Below, piece by piece: positions 8,773 through 17,334 of a stretch of 35,157 bases of DNA. Within the stretch, counting starts at the first letter, position 1, and each line of letters begins with the position of its first letter. The notes under the pieces were generated by a model, which was given only the letters and a program-made list of their open reading frames with translations, did not search any database and was not told where the DNA came from. Origin of the DNA: Trichodesmium sp. MAG_R03 (GTDB lineage Bacteria; Cyanobacteriota; Cyanobacteriia; Cyanobacteriales; Microcoleaceae); contig JAKQYF010000024.1 in the NCBI GenBank assembly GCA_023356535.1, positions 1 through 35,157 on the forward strand. The letters are read 5' to 3'. A program made the position numbers and the translations under genes.

Positions 8773-8915
8773 TATAGCAATGAGCGCTCACATATTTGCA
8801 TGTTACTAATCATTCACAAATGTAGCACAAAATCTGCTACTATTACCAATACTTTCGCATATATTACATTAGTAGTCATTTGTATCATATAAACATACCA
8901 GCGCACGTTGCTCTA
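8773..8915 (-). mobile_element. 140-bp MITE, copy 1
   Basis: A 143-bp element with long imperfect inverted ends (tatagcaatgagcgctcaca... and ...ccagcgcacgttgctcta). It aligns in reverse complement with 15741-15883 and 28234-28370, sharing the interior tagtagcaga. No coding capacity. The TA-rich insertion context of the 15741 copy suggests a Tc1/mariner-IS630 type source, which is inference. The stretch 8586-8772 before it holds nothing I recognise. Confidence 0.8.
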
Positions 8916-9180
8916 GTAGTTCTGGAACAATAGCCCATCTTGGTAGCCAGGGATTATACTAAATCCGGTTTACATAGGAGGTTTATTAAAGGGGTAAGGC
9001 AGAAGACAGGAGGTAGGAGGGTTAGAAGGATTTGGACAAAGTCGCTTTTCGTGGATTGGATTTGGGGTGATATCCCAAAGCTGTATTTCTTCTATATTTA
9101 CGTCTAATGCTTTTTGTCAATATTTATCTTAAGAAAGATGTAGATAAAGTATAGGAGAAACAAATCAAGCTATAATAACT

Positions 9181-9271
9181 AACAACTTAGATAACATCAC
9201 TATATATGGTATATAATTCCAACATTATTCTGGATATTGTGACTACAATTAGTGCTGTTACCTAAGTGTTG
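9181..9271 (+). repeat. 90-bp element, subtype C, strongly diverged
   Basis: The interior matches subtype C (atcactatatatgg..., gatattgtgactacaattagtg), but both ends have decayed (aacttagataac and ttacctaagtgttg). Confidence 0.55.
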
Positions 9272-9288
9272 ATAATTATTAACATGAA

Positions 9289-9397
9289 CAGGACTTAGGG
9301 AAAGGCTCTATATATAGTGCCTTAGTGCGTTACGAAGCGCGCAATTCAAGTCGCGAAGCGAAACACACCCTAACAATAGGGTTCATGGGTAAGTCCT
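9289..9397. repeat. Palindromic-ended element, variant interior
   Basis: Ends caggacttaggg and gggtaagtcct. The interior begins like subtype C (ctctatatatagtgcc) but then holds a GC-richer insert with a palindromic cgaagcg pair and no match elsewhere in the window. Confidence 0.6.
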
Positions 9398-9519
9398 AAT
9401 GAAAAGATAATAGAAATGTTTGTTCAAATAAAACATTCTCACTCTTAAATTTAAAAATTTTTAAAATTTTTGACTAAAGAGTTAACTATTTTCTTTTTTT
9501 GGATTTTGTTGTTGATCAT

Positions 9520-9608
9520 AGGATTTAGACAATACCACTATATATAGTGCATTTTTGATAATTATTTCAGATATATTCACTACAATTAGTGGTTTTGTGT
9601 AACTCCTA
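9520..9608 (+). repeat. 90-bp element, subtype C, diverged
   Basis: The interior accactatatatagtgcattt and ttcagatatattcactacaa matches subtype C, with decayed ends. It shows the uninterrupted form of the site into which the MITE at 15741 inserted. It ends 33 bp before the methyltransferase start. Confidence 0.6.
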
Positions 9609-9641
9609 AATCCTACTCATAATTAAAAGTTATTAGTTTTT

Positions 9642-10805
9642 ATGAAAGTAACTTCAGATCGTATTAAAACTGTATACGACAAAAGTAATGCTGTTGAACA
9701 TTACCTATCTAAAGATCGTCGTGATAGTGTCAAAATTGAGTGGGAGGAACCATTTTCTTGTTTTGTCTTTAAGCAAGCAATTAAATTATTCGATAAAACT
9801 AAAAAAGATAAGCTAAGGGTTCTTGATGTAGGATCTGGTACAGGTGATGGATATGTTTTGCTTTCAAAGCTCTTCTTGGAAGATCAAGAAATCAATAACT
9901 ACCAGCTAGATTATTTTGGGATCGATATTAGTCCTCAGATGGTGAAAACTGCTAATGATTTGTATGCAGACGAAAATCATGTGAAATTTGAATGTACAGA
10001 TATTAGGACTACCAATTTTACTGAGGCTTTCGATATATATCTTTCTTGCGGAGTTCCTTACTCTCATCTCACTAACGAGGAGCTGCACAAAGCGCTTAAG
10101 ATGATTGTTACCAATATTTGCAAGCATCGCTCTCGGTGTGCTGTAATTGTGGATGTATTGGGACGCTACAGTATTGAGTGGAAACCTAAATGGGGTCAAA
10201 GTCGTTGGGATTACGCTATGAGCTTTTTCGAGAGCGAAGGACATGCAGAACCTACATGGATGAGTTTCTACTCCCATGAACATTTGAAAGAAATTATGAA
10301 GAAAGTAGCTGATGATGTTGGCTGCCCTGTTGAGAAATTCGAGTTTTTTGATCGCTCGATTATAGTGGGGCGTCATACGTCAACAGGACAATTTAACCCA
10401 AATTTGCCAAAGTATCGTAGCTTTATTAATAGTTTACTCGATCCCTTAGAAAAGACAGAATTGAGCCAACTTGTTTTTCAAGTGGAGTTGAATTCTGCAC
10501 CAGAACATATCTTGGAATTCTTCAAAAAATTCTCCGGTTGGTGGAATTTATTAGTCAGTCAGGCAGGAGCAATCTTAGGTGAGTCTATAGAAGCAGAGCT
10601 TGTTGAATTACCTCTAGAAGTTCGAGGATTTAAAGCAGAAGTTGAGAAAGAGTTGCAGCAGATTTCTGAAAAACACCTCTACCGAGAAAAAGTTGAGTTG
10701 ATGCTGGCTGAAGTATTGCGAAAACTGGAAGCAACACAGCAACCAGGTTATGGTGTTGGTCACGATTTGTTTGGGGTAATGTGGTTAGATGCTACAGGAC
10801 TCTAA
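9642..10805 (+). CDS. Class I SAM-dependent methyltransferase
   Basis: The first 250 residues form a Rossmann-fold methyltransferase. Motif I is VLDVGSGTGDG near residue 60, and the acidic ribose-binding residue after strand 2 lies in YFGIDISPQM near 97. ECTDIRT near 121 and the following FDIYLSCGVPYSHL region fit motifs II-III and IV. About 135 residues of mostly helical, Glu/Lys-rich extension follow, ending PGYGVGHDLFGVMWLD, which I do not recognise; it may be a dimerisation or substrate domain. The substrate is unknown. No ribosome site is visible before the ATG at 9642. surE follows on the same strand after 320 bp that contain repeat R3, so an operon is doubtful. Confidence 0.85.
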   Translation: MKVTSDRIKTVYDKSNAVEHYLSKDRRDSVKIEWEEPFSCFVFKQAIKLFDKTKKDKLRVLDVGSGTGDGYVLLSKLFLEDQEINNYQLDYFGIDISPQMVKTANDLYADENHVKFECTDIRTTNFTEAFDIYLSCGVPYSHLTNEELHKALKMIVTNICKHRSRCAVIVDVLGRYSIEWKPKWGQSRWDYAMSFFESEGHAEPTWMSFYSHEHLKEIMKKVADDVGCPVEKFEFFDRSIIVGRHTSTGQFNPNLPKYRSFINSLLDPLEKTELSQLVFQVELNSAPEHILEFFKKFSGWWNLLVSQAGAILGESIEAELVELPLEVRGFKAEVEKELQQISEKHLYREKVELMLAEVLRKLEATQQPGYGVGHDLFGVMWLDATGL

Positions 10806-10979
10806 GGACTTAGAGAGGGTTGGCTGAAAAAGTATTTTCAGGGAGAAAGTAGGGATCGCTAAATAGGAAATAGGGAGTCAGGAGTCAGGAGAAATAGGAA
10901 TTACAGAGGAGGTGGTACTAAGAATTGTCCCTTGACTTTTATGTCATGATCAGCCCTAAATCCTAACTTTTTCTGCTTA
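10806..10979. other. Spacer with short tandem direct repeat
   Basis: Non-coding. Contains the short tandem repeat gggagtcaggagtcaggag near 10875. No terminator-like hairpin is seen after the methyltransferase gene. Confidence 0.4.
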
Positions 10980-11068
10980 AATCACAAAAAAGCTGGTACT
11001 TTTTGCAACCTAAATCAGACTAAAGCCTTTATATATCAATGCTTTTATCATTAATCCGCAAGCCCTAG
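10980..11068 (-). repeat. Dispersed repeat R3, copy 2
   Basis: Reverse complement of 8113-8200, with conserved aaaagctggtactttttgc and attaatccgcaagccct. It lies in the surE leader region. Confidence 0.8.
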
Positions 11069-11126
11069 ATATCGTTAGTTTTGCTCATCAAGAAAACAAA
11101 AGTTAGTCATTTTATTTATTGATCTT

Positions 11127-11825
11127 ATGGTAACGTCCTTTTTAATCACCAATGATGATGGTATTGACGCTCCTGGAATTACTGCATTACATAAAGCATT
11201 GTCTCAAGTAACAAAAGATCGCATTGTGGTAGTTGCGCCGAAACAACACCAGTCCGGCTGTGGTCATAAAGTCAATATCCGCACGGTCATTCCTGTAGAA
11301 TGGCGATCTGAAACTGAGGTAAGTGTGGACAGTACGCCAGCAGATTGTGTCCGTTTGGGGGTCAATTATCTGTACGACGATATCAAATTTGTGGTCTCTG
11401 GAGTTAATAGTGGCTGCAATATGGGCTCGGATATTTATCCTTCTGGGACTATTGCGGCTGCTCGAGAGGCAACAATACATCGGATTCCAGCGATCGCTTT
11501 TTCCCATTTTCAGAAAAATGACCGGGAACTTGATTGGGAAAAAGCAATACCGTGGACTGTGAAAGTCTTGAGGAAATTCTTAGCGGAACCACCTGAGCAG
11601 GGAACTTTATGGACAGTCAATTTTCCCGACCTTGAACCTGATGCACCTGATCCTGAAATGGTTTTTTGTTCCCTCTGTACCCGTCCTCTACTAACAGAAT
11701 TTGTTAAAAAAGAGAATGGGTATCTTTATGTGGGAAACGATATTAACCGAAAATCTGATCCAGGAACTGATGTTGATGTGTGTTTATCAGGAAATATTGC
11801 TATAGCTAAGATTAACTTATGGTGA
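11127..11825 (+). CDS. surE: 5'/3'-nucleotidase SurE
   Basis: Metal-dependent phosphatase that releases phosphate from nucleoside monophosphates, linked to stationary-phase survival in bacteria where it has been studied. The 232-residue protein has the family's metal site: the Asp pair in ITNDDGIDAPG (residues 8-9), the Ser in HQSGCGH and the Asn in VSGVNSGCNMGSD. The segment VDSTPADCVRLGVNYL is also typical. Length fits the short SurE form. The ATG at 11127 puts TNDDG at the extreme N-terminus, as in the family; no good ribosome site is seen. Confidence 0.95.
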   Translation: MVTSFLITNDDGIDAPGITALHKALSQVTKDRIVVVAPKQHQSGCGHKVNIRTVIPVEWRSETEVSVDSTPADCVRLGVNYLYDDIKFVVSGVNSGCNMGSDIYPSGTIAAAREATIHRIPAIAFSHFQKNDRELDWEKAIPWTVKVLRKFLAEPPEQGTLWTVNFPDLEPDAPDPEMVFCSLCTRPLLTEFVKKENGYLYVGNDINRKSDPGTDVDVCLSGNIAIAKINLW

Positions 11826-11966
11826 TAACTTTCTTGATATGTTCCAATAATTACTAGGACATTGAAAACAGAAAGCTTGTGACGATGCATTAATAAGATG
11901 CACCTCATAAATTAACAACTTAACCTAGTCAAAAACTATGGTACTGAAGTTAACAAGGATTTAAAT

Positions 11967-12100
11967 CTGGACTTACGCAGTGCCGCTATATGTGGCGCAT
12001 AAATTCGTCTTTTTCAAGATATTGCCACTACACGAGGGTGAGGGCGAATGTCCTTCACCTCTACATATGGCGTTTGTAAGGTGAATTTGCGTAAGTCCTG
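11967..12100 (+). repeat. Hybrid palindromic-ended element (C then A)
   Basis: A 134-bp unit with standard ends. Its left half is subtype C (gccgctatatgtggcgcata, tttttcaagatattgccact) and its right half is subtype A (gagggtgagggcgaatg, tacatatggcgtttgtaagg). It looks like a recombinant or one element inserted in another. Confidence 0.8.
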
Positions 12101-12163
12101 AGGGTACCCATAACCCATCTTGCTCTCCCGGGAGGGGATTTCACAGGGGTAGTTTTAATACAT

Positions 12164-12255
12164 CAGGACTTACCCACGGGCACTACACGATGGTGAGGAC
12201 GAATGCCATTCGCTCCTACATATGGCGTTTTCAAGGTGAATTTGCGCAAGTCCTG
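12164..12255 (+). repeat. 90-bp palindromic-ended element, subtype A
   Basis: Ends caggacttaccca and tgcgcaagtcctg, with the interior ggacgaatgccattcgctcc then tacatatggcgttttcaagg. It lies 64 bp after the hybrid copy, in the same orientation. Confidence 0.88.
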
Positions 12256-12307
12256 TACATATTGCAGGTTAACGAGACAGCACGATATAGAGCAGGCAAT
12301 GTAGTGT

Positions 12308-12730
12308 CTAATTTTTATTAATTTCCTCTGGTGGGAATGTCAGAAAATTTCCTACTGCACCAAGAGTCTGATATCTATTACCACGAAACTCAGTTGTATA
12401 AAAACTAAATAATATTAAATTTTGACGTCGGGTCGCATTATCCATTAATTCTTTAATAGTAATTCTTTGACTTTTAATTAACTTTTCACAACTCTTGATT
12501 AAATCTTCTGTAAGATTACTTAAAAAGTCTGGCACTTTAGATTCTTTACAAAAAGATTGTCTAATCTCAGTTGCCAGTTTATTAGAAGCATAATTAACAT
12601 ATTCATCTCTAGGAGGATTAGTAAATCCCATTACTGTAGCTCCTACTGTCAAAGCGATAGCTCCTGCTTTGCTCAAACCCCAAAACAGAGGTGGTTTGCT
12701 ATAGCCATTAGATTTTTTATCTCGTAACAT
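12308..12730 (-). CDS. DUF4359-like protein
   Basis: I call this a DUF4359-type cyanobacterial protein of unknown function. After a short cationic lead there is one hydrophobic segment (LSKAGAIALTVGATVMGF, about residues 19-36). This is followed by TNPPRDEYVNYASNKL and a Cys-containing region (KESKVPDFL...KSCEKLIKSQ). The C-terminal part NLILFSFYTTEF...YQTLGAVGNFLTF fits the family's end. It is probably membrane-anchored or exported. The start is placed at the ATG at 12730 because a strong ribosome site (caggag) lies 9 bases before it; the longer frame from 12757 would put that site inside the gene. Confidence 0.65.
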   Translation of the reverse strand: MLRDKKSNGYSKPPLFWGLSKAGAIALTVGATVMGFTNPPRDEYVNYASNKLATEIRQSFCKESKVPDFLSNLTEDLIKSCEKLIKSQRITIKELMDNATRRQNLILFSFYTTEFRGNRYQTLGAVGNFLTFPPEEINKN

Positions 12731-12852
12731 AATTAGAAACTCCTGATTATTTTGCATAGTTTGACATCCTCATCCACCTGAGTGAGAGAGTATTTTTTTA
12801 AGTTACAGCTATTGCTAAATAAGGGATTTGGCGATGGGACAAGCATGCTTTT

Positions 12853-12887
12853 ATAGCCGGATTTTATATTATACAAAATCCGGTTAT
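12853..12887. repeat. Palindrome with 12-bp arms
   Basis: Arms tagccggatttt and aaaatccggtta are separated by nine bases and make a strong hairpin. A half-arm also occurs at 8092-8103 (ataaccggattc) and 8951-8972. The rest of 12758-13219 holds only repeat R2 and no gene that I can support. Confidence 0.6.
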
Positions 12888-12917
12888 ATAGTATATGTTT
12901 ATAATTCTATAATTACT
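12875..12917 (-). repeat. Dispersed repeat R2, copy 2
   Basis: Reverse complement of 8063-8102 (ccggttatatagtatatgtt, then tataattctataatta). It overlaps the right arm of the palindrome, suggesting that the palindrome is one end of the repeat unit. Confidence 0.7.
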
Positions 12918-13219
12918 TCAATATTCAATCTTCCCATCTCCCACAGAACCCTATTTCTCCTAACAAAGTTCGTTGGCGTTAATATTTGTCACTATGTAAC
13001 AAAATGTCAAGAACTATCAATTCAATTGTTTGGAGTAGCTTGGAGTTAGTATACAAATTTTAATATAGCCAAGTTTTTTAATGTCTACCTACTTATAAAG
13101 ACTTTTTAAGCAAACCCTACTTAAGAATAAGCCAGTTTTGATTCTGGCATTTGAAGGTTTATATTAATTATGTTGGCATACAAAATAAAGCAACTACAAT
13201 TTGAGGTTCAGACTTAAAT

Positions 13220-13597
13220 ATGGATTACCTAAAAAATCGCGATTCATTGGATCGTTCTTTAGAAAAAGCTTTGACAAATCAACTTATAGATAGATATTTT
13301 GACCATACAGAAAGTTGGCTAAGGGCTATTCTACGGAAATGCATTTTTTCTCTAGCTTATTTGCAGGGAGAAACTATTTTAGCCATAGAATGTCCAAATT
13401 TAGCTATTGCTAAAAGATTGAGTCGTAAAACTTATCCTTTTTTATGTTTTGCAGAGCATTTTTCTAACTCTGAGAGCGATCAAGTTTTGATTTGTTATTT
13501 GGATAGGAATGAAAATTGGCAGTGTTTTGATTCAACTCAAAAGTTGTGGATGCCTTTAGCGGATTTTGTTTCTTGTTCTGCTGAAACTGATGATTAA
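13220..13597 (+). CDS. Hypothetical protein, 125 residues
   Basis: I do not recognise this protein. It is soluble-looking with mixed charge and no signal peptide or membrane segment. The N-terminal third is helical and basic (SLEKALTNQLIDRYF, ESWLRAILRKC). The middle has alternating hydrophobic pattern (GETILAIECPNLAIAKRL), and the end is acidic (VSCSAETDD). Normal composition and a clean ATG suggest it is real. It precedes the DUF1574 gene on the same strand by 216 bp. A weak purine stretch is the only ribosome-site candidate. Confidence 0.6.
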   Translation: MDYLKNRDSLDRSLEKALTNQLIDRYFDHTESWLRAILRKCIFSLAYLQGETILAIECPNLAIAKRLSRKTYPFLCFAEHFSNSESDQVLICYLDRNENWQCFDSTQKLWMPLADFVSCSAETDD

Positions 13598-13816
13598 TTT
13601 AAGACTCAATTGAGAACTAGGAAATTTGATCTGGATATGGGTACAGAACTAAGCTAATAAGCATGTTAAATGAGTATTAGTAAGATAGATTTTAGATTTG
13701 AGAAGGTTTTTCTCTTGGAACGAGGCATACAACAATAAGTCATTTAAATGCACAAAAGCTTATAATCTACTACACATAATTGTATACAATATATTGAGAT
13801 TTAGAGGGGAGTTTTG

Positions 13817-15496
13817 GTGGCTAAAATTCATTTATCTAATGCTATTCTTGAACATAGGTGGCAACAGAATATAAAACATAAAATTAATAATAATAGATGT
13901 AATTATAATTTGATTCAACGTTTTATAGTAACCATAACTTTCCTGACACTAACTTTTGGATGTATACCAACTCAACAATTTAAAAGTAAAATATCTCCTA
14001 GCTTAGAGAAAAATCCTATCTCAATTAATAATTGTGATTTAACTTCACACACAAAAAATAACTCTCAAATTTCTCTGGTCTATCAAAATTATAATTCTAC
14101 TCGAAAATGTGCTTCTGTTGACCCTTTTAGTCAAGCAGTTAGGTTTGCTATAAAAGCTGCAAACTTAGCTCAATCTGCAAAAACTAAACAACAATGGGAT
14201 AGGGTAGCACAAGAGTGGGTACAAGCAGTAGCTTGGATGCAAGCAGTACCGCCAGAAAATCCTAAACGTGCTTTTGCCGAGAAAAAAGTGGCTGAGTATA
14301 TGAGAAACCTAGCTTATTCTCAACAACAAGCTGCTGCTGCTCCCTCTCAGTTTAACCCTGTTTCTTTCAATAGTAATATTCTTGATATCCAGTTAAAACT
14401 TTATCTGTCTTATATTGCCACTGTCGGCGTGCCAGATATTTTAATTGTTGGGAGTTCCCGTGCTTTATATGGGGTTGCACCCCAACAATTACAACAATAT
14501 TTGATGGCTAAAGGTTATCCTAAGTTAAATATATTTAATTTTGGTATTAATGGCGCTACTGCTCAAATAGTTGATTTTCAACTCCGACAACTTTTAAGCT
14601 TTAATCAATTGCCAAAATTAATTATATGGGCGGATGGAATACGAGCTTTTAATAGTGGGCGAGTGGATCGAACTTATAATTCAATTGTTGTTTCTGAGGG
14701 GAAAAGACTATTACTTTCCGGAATTCGCCCCCAGTTACCTCAAGCTCAGTCTAATTTTACTTTTACCTGTTATCAATTTCCTCAATCCCATAATATATTT
14801 TTACCGAACTTCAATTTTTCCTGGAATACATCCGTGGGGAAGACAATAGCAGTTGATAATAGTGCTATTACACCAGCAAACAATACAAAATATTTCTATC
14901 AACCCATTATACTTCTCCAGAAAACCTTCTTAAACCTTTATGCTCCCGGTCCCAAATCAGTATTTTTGGAGAGGTCTATTAGGCAAAGTTTCTCAAATTC
15001 AACCTCTTATACCCAAGACTCTACTCAACTTGTACAAACAGTAGCGATCGCGAATAATGCTAATGCTATTGATGCTAATGGGTTCTTGGCAGTAGATAGG
15101 CAGTTTAATCCCTCCTATTATTATCAGGGAAAACCTTATGTCCCAGGGCTTTATGATGGTGACTATGCTAGTTTTAATCTTGAAGGTGTTCAGGCAAGAG
15201 CTTTAAATTCTGTTGTTGATTTTATTACATCTCAAAATATTCCTTTAGTTTTTGTTAATTTACCTGTATCTGATAGTTATTTAGATTCTGTACGTTGGTC
15301 TGCTGAACAAGAATTTCACCCATGGATGCAACGTCGGGCGAGGGAGAATAGCTTTATATTCCTGAATTTTAATTTATATCAACCCCAACTAGCCAAAAAT
15401 GAATACTTTTTTGATCCCAGTCATCTAAATCGCTATGGTGCTCGTGCTGTAGCTCGTTATATTGCTGCTAGTGCTTCAATTCCTTGGCCTCGTTAA
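13817..15496 (+). CDS. DUF1574 / SGNH-like lipoprotein
   Basis: A probable exported lipoprotein. A hydrophobic stretch near residues 38-49 ends in LTLTFGC, a plausible lipobox, after an unusually long 35-residue basic lead. A helical segment follows (QWDRVAQEWVQAVAWMQAVP, about 140-160), then an SGNH-hydrolase-like part: ILIVGSSRALYGVAP near residue 213, NFGINGATAQ near 242 and FFDPSHLNRYGARAVARY near 535, where the D-x-x-H pair matches the usual catalytic Asp-His block. DUF1574 proteins of cyanobacteria have this layout; their substrate is unknown. The GTG at 13817 is preferred because gagggga ends 6 bases before it; a TTG one codon earlier is the alternative. Confidence 0.75.
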   Translation: MAKIHLSNAILEHRWQQNIKHKINNNRCNYNLIQRFIVTITFLTLTFGCIPTQQFKSKISPSLEKNPISINNCDLTSHTKNNSQISLVYQNYNSTRKCASVDPFSQAVRFAIKAANLAQSAKTKQQWDRVAQEWVQAVAWMQAVPPENPKRAFAEKKVAEYMRNLAYSQQQAAAAPSQFNPVSFNSNILDIQLKLYLSYIATVGVPDILIVGSSRALYGVAPQQLQQYLMAKGYPKLNIFNFGINGATAQIVDFQLRQLLSFNQLPKLIIWADGIRAFNSGRVDRTYNSIVVSEGKRLLLSGIRPQLPQAQSNFTFTCYQFPQSHNIFLPNFNFSWNTSVGKTIAVDNSAITPANNTKYFYQPIILLQKTFLNLYAPGPKSVFLERSIRQSFSNSTSYTQDSTQLVQTVAIANNANAIDANGFLAVDRQFNPSYYYQGKPYVPGLYDGDYASFNLEGVQARALNSVVDFITSQNIPLVFVNLPVSDSYLDSVRWSAEQEFHPWMQRRARENSFIFLNFNLYQPQLAKNEYFFDPSHLNRYGARAVARYIAASASIPWPR

Positions 15497-15715
15497 AGAA
15501 GTCAAAAGTTAAATTTTTATAGTGCTACTTTTAATCTGATCAAAACCCCGATAAGCATCGTTTACAACATTTCTTTTTTTTCTATCTTAGTATTCAGCAC
15601 GTTTTATTCTTAGTTGAGCATTTTCAATATAAAATTAACAATTTGTTACAAGTCTAGTAGATGAAAAAATTAATCTGATCAGCACCCCTGGCCCAGGGGA
15701 TAAAAAGCTGGAAAT

Positions 15716-15945
15716 AGGACTGACGCAGCACCGCTATATATATAGCAACGTGCGCTAGTCTGTTTACATAATACAAATTGCTACTAATATAACATATGTG
15801 AAAGTATTGCTAATAGTAGCAGAAACTTATACTACATTTAAAGATAATAGTAATATGTAAATATGTGAGTGCTCATTACTATAGTGTATTTATGGTGATA
15901 ATTTCAGATATTTATACTGGAAGTATTGCCTTTGCGTAAGTCCTG
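15716..15945 (+). repeat. 90-bp element, subtype C, split by a MITE
   Basis: Ends aggactgacgca and tgcgtaagtcctg. The element reads accgctatata up to 15740 and resumes at 15884 with gtgtatttatggtgataatt; between them lies the MITE at 15741-15883. Removing the MITE restores a unit of about 87 bp like 9520-9608. Between the lipoprotein gene and this element, near 15685-15700, is a small palindrome (cccctggcccagggg). Confidence 0.8.
15741..15883 (+). mobile_element. 140-bp MITE, copy 2 (inside a repeat)
   Basis: Inverted ends tatagcaacgtgcgctagtc and, on the other strand, tatagtaatgagcactcaca. The 143-bp unit interrupts the AT run of the surrounding 90-bp element, as expected for insertion at TA. 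The interior matches the copies at 8773 and 28234. It has no ORF. Confidence 0.85.
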
Positions 15946-16022
15946 TATTTATTTATTTATTTATCTTGACTTTATGCAGAATCTATTATAGATTTTTGAT
16001 TTAAATGTAGTCAATATATATT

Positions 16023-16112
16023 CAGGACTTACGCAGTACCTCTATATATGGAGCATAAATTTGTCTTTTTCAAGATATTGCCACTACAATTACTGCCGTT
16101 GCGTAAGTCCTG
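16023..16112 (+). repeat. 90-bp palindromic-ended element, subtype C
   Basis: The best-preserved subtype C copy: ends caggacttacgca and tgcgtaagtcctg, interior tacctctatatatggagcat, tttttcaagatattgccact. It ends 45 bp before the aldo/keto reductase start. Confidence 0.9.
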
Positions 16113-16156
16113 ATATTTTTTATTTTTTTTGTCATCAAAATAATTAGGAGGCCATG

Positions 16157-17119
16157 ATGGAGAAACGAATATTAGGCAGATCTGATATAAAAATCACCCC
16201 AATCATTATGGGGACATGGCAAGCGGGAAAAAAGATGTGGACAGGTATTGAAGATTCTGAAGTTATTAAAGGAATTAGAGAGGCAATTGAAGCAGGTATT
16301 ACAACAGTTGATACTGCTGAAGTTTATGGAGATGGTTACTCAGAAAGAATCGTAGCTCAAGCATTGGCAGATGTTCGGGAACAAGTAGTTTTAGCAACTA
16401 AAGTTTTTGCTAATCATCTCAAGTATGACCAAGTAATAGAAGCTTGTGATCGCTCTCTGAAAAATCTCAATACTGATTATATTGATCTCTATCAAATTCA
16501 TTGGCCTTCTGGTACATTTAAGAGTGAAATTGTACCAATAGAAGAAACAATGAATGCTTTAAATAAACTGAAAAAACAAGGTAAAATTAGAGCAATTGGT
16601 GTTTCTAATTTCTCTAGTGAACAAATAGCAGAAGCTTCTCAATATAGTAGGATTGATAGTTTACAACCACCCTATTCTTTATTCTGGCGAAAAATAGAAA
16701 AAAAAGAAACGCCTTACTGTGTTGAAAATAATATTTCTATTATTGCTTATTCTTCCTTAGCACAGGGATTATTAACAGGTAAATTCGGACCCAACCACAA
16801 ATTTGCTGAAGGGGATCATCGTGCTAAAAATACACTATTTTCCATTAAAGAAAACTACGAACGAGTACAAACAGCGTTAGAAAAACTGCGCCCCATTGCT
16901 GAAAGGAAACATTGCACTATGGCTGAATTAGCGATCGCATGGTTAATTGCCCAACCCCAAACAAATGCTATCGTTGGAGCGCGAAACGCGGAACAAGCGA
17001 CTGCTAATGCTAAAGCTGCAGATGTTAAATTATCCTCAAATGAGCTGGCAGAAATTGATGTTATTGGACAGATAGTTACCAATTATTTAGATGATCGCCC
17101 CGTGATGTGGGATTTTTAA
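16157..17119 (+). CDS. Aldo/keto reductase
   Basis: An NAD(P)H-dependent oxidoreductase with the AKR barrel; the substrate cannot be told. The catalytic tetrad is visible: Asp and Tyr in TTVDTAEVYGDG (about residues 49-60), Lys in VVLATKVF (about 80) and His in LYQIHWPSG (about 113). Later landmarks are AIGVSNFSSEQI, IAYSSLAQGLLTGK and the cofactor-binding end AWLIAQPQTNAIVGARN. At about 320 residues the length is typical. A full aggagg ribosome site at 16146-16151 precedes two adjacent ATGs. The second (16157, spacing 5) is better placed than the first (16154, spacing 2). Confidence 0.93.
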   Translation: MEKRILGRSDIKITPIIMGTWQAGKKMWTGIEDSEVIKGIREAIEAGITTVDTAEVYGDGYSERIVAQALADVREQVVLATKVFANHLKYDQVIEACDRSLKNLNTDYIDLYQIHWPSGTFKSEIVPIEETMNALNKLKKQGKIRAIGVSNFSSEQIAEASQYSRIDSLQPPYSLFWRKIEKKETPYCVENNISIIAYSSLAQGLLTGKFGPNHKFAEGDHRAKNTLFSIKENYERVQTALEKLRPIAERKHCTMAELAIAWLIAQPQTNAIVGARNAEQATANAKAADVKLSSNELAEIDVIGQIVTNYLDDRPVMWDF

Positions 17120-17216
17120 CAAGCTCCAACTCTTATTCCTTCTGCCTTCTACCTTCTAATCCCTGGGTTAAAACAGCCCATTTCTCTGACTGATATAATG
17201 GCCTAAGGATTGCTAT

Positions 17217-17309
17217 CAGGACTTACGCATGCTTCACCTTGAAAACGCCATATGTAGGGGCGAATAGCATTCGCCCTCACCCTCGTGTAGTGCCCGTGGT
17301 TAAGTCCTG
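17217..17309 (-). repeat. 90-bp palindromic-ended element, subtype A (reverse)
   Basis: Ends caggacttacgca and gttaagtcctg, with the reversed subtype A interior caccttgaaaacgccatatg, gggcgaatagcattcgccct. It lies between the convergent aldo/keto reductase and pmbA genes and provides the only strong hairpin there, so it might act as a terminator for both. Confidence 0.88.
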
Positions 17310-17334
17310 GCTGTATTAAATTTCTGCAAGTAAT

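Noticed and set aside
13817..15496. Carbohydrate O-acetyltransferase of the AlgJ type
   Set aside because: The SGNH-like blocks fit loosely, but the lipobox, helical spacer and lack of typical AlgJ motifs suit a DUF1574-type lipoprotein better.
15683..15700. cccctggcccagggg palindrome as a terminator for the DUF1574 gene
   Set aside because: It lies almost 190 bp after the stop and is followed by ggataaaaag rather than a T run, so an intrinsic terminator on the plus strand is not supported.
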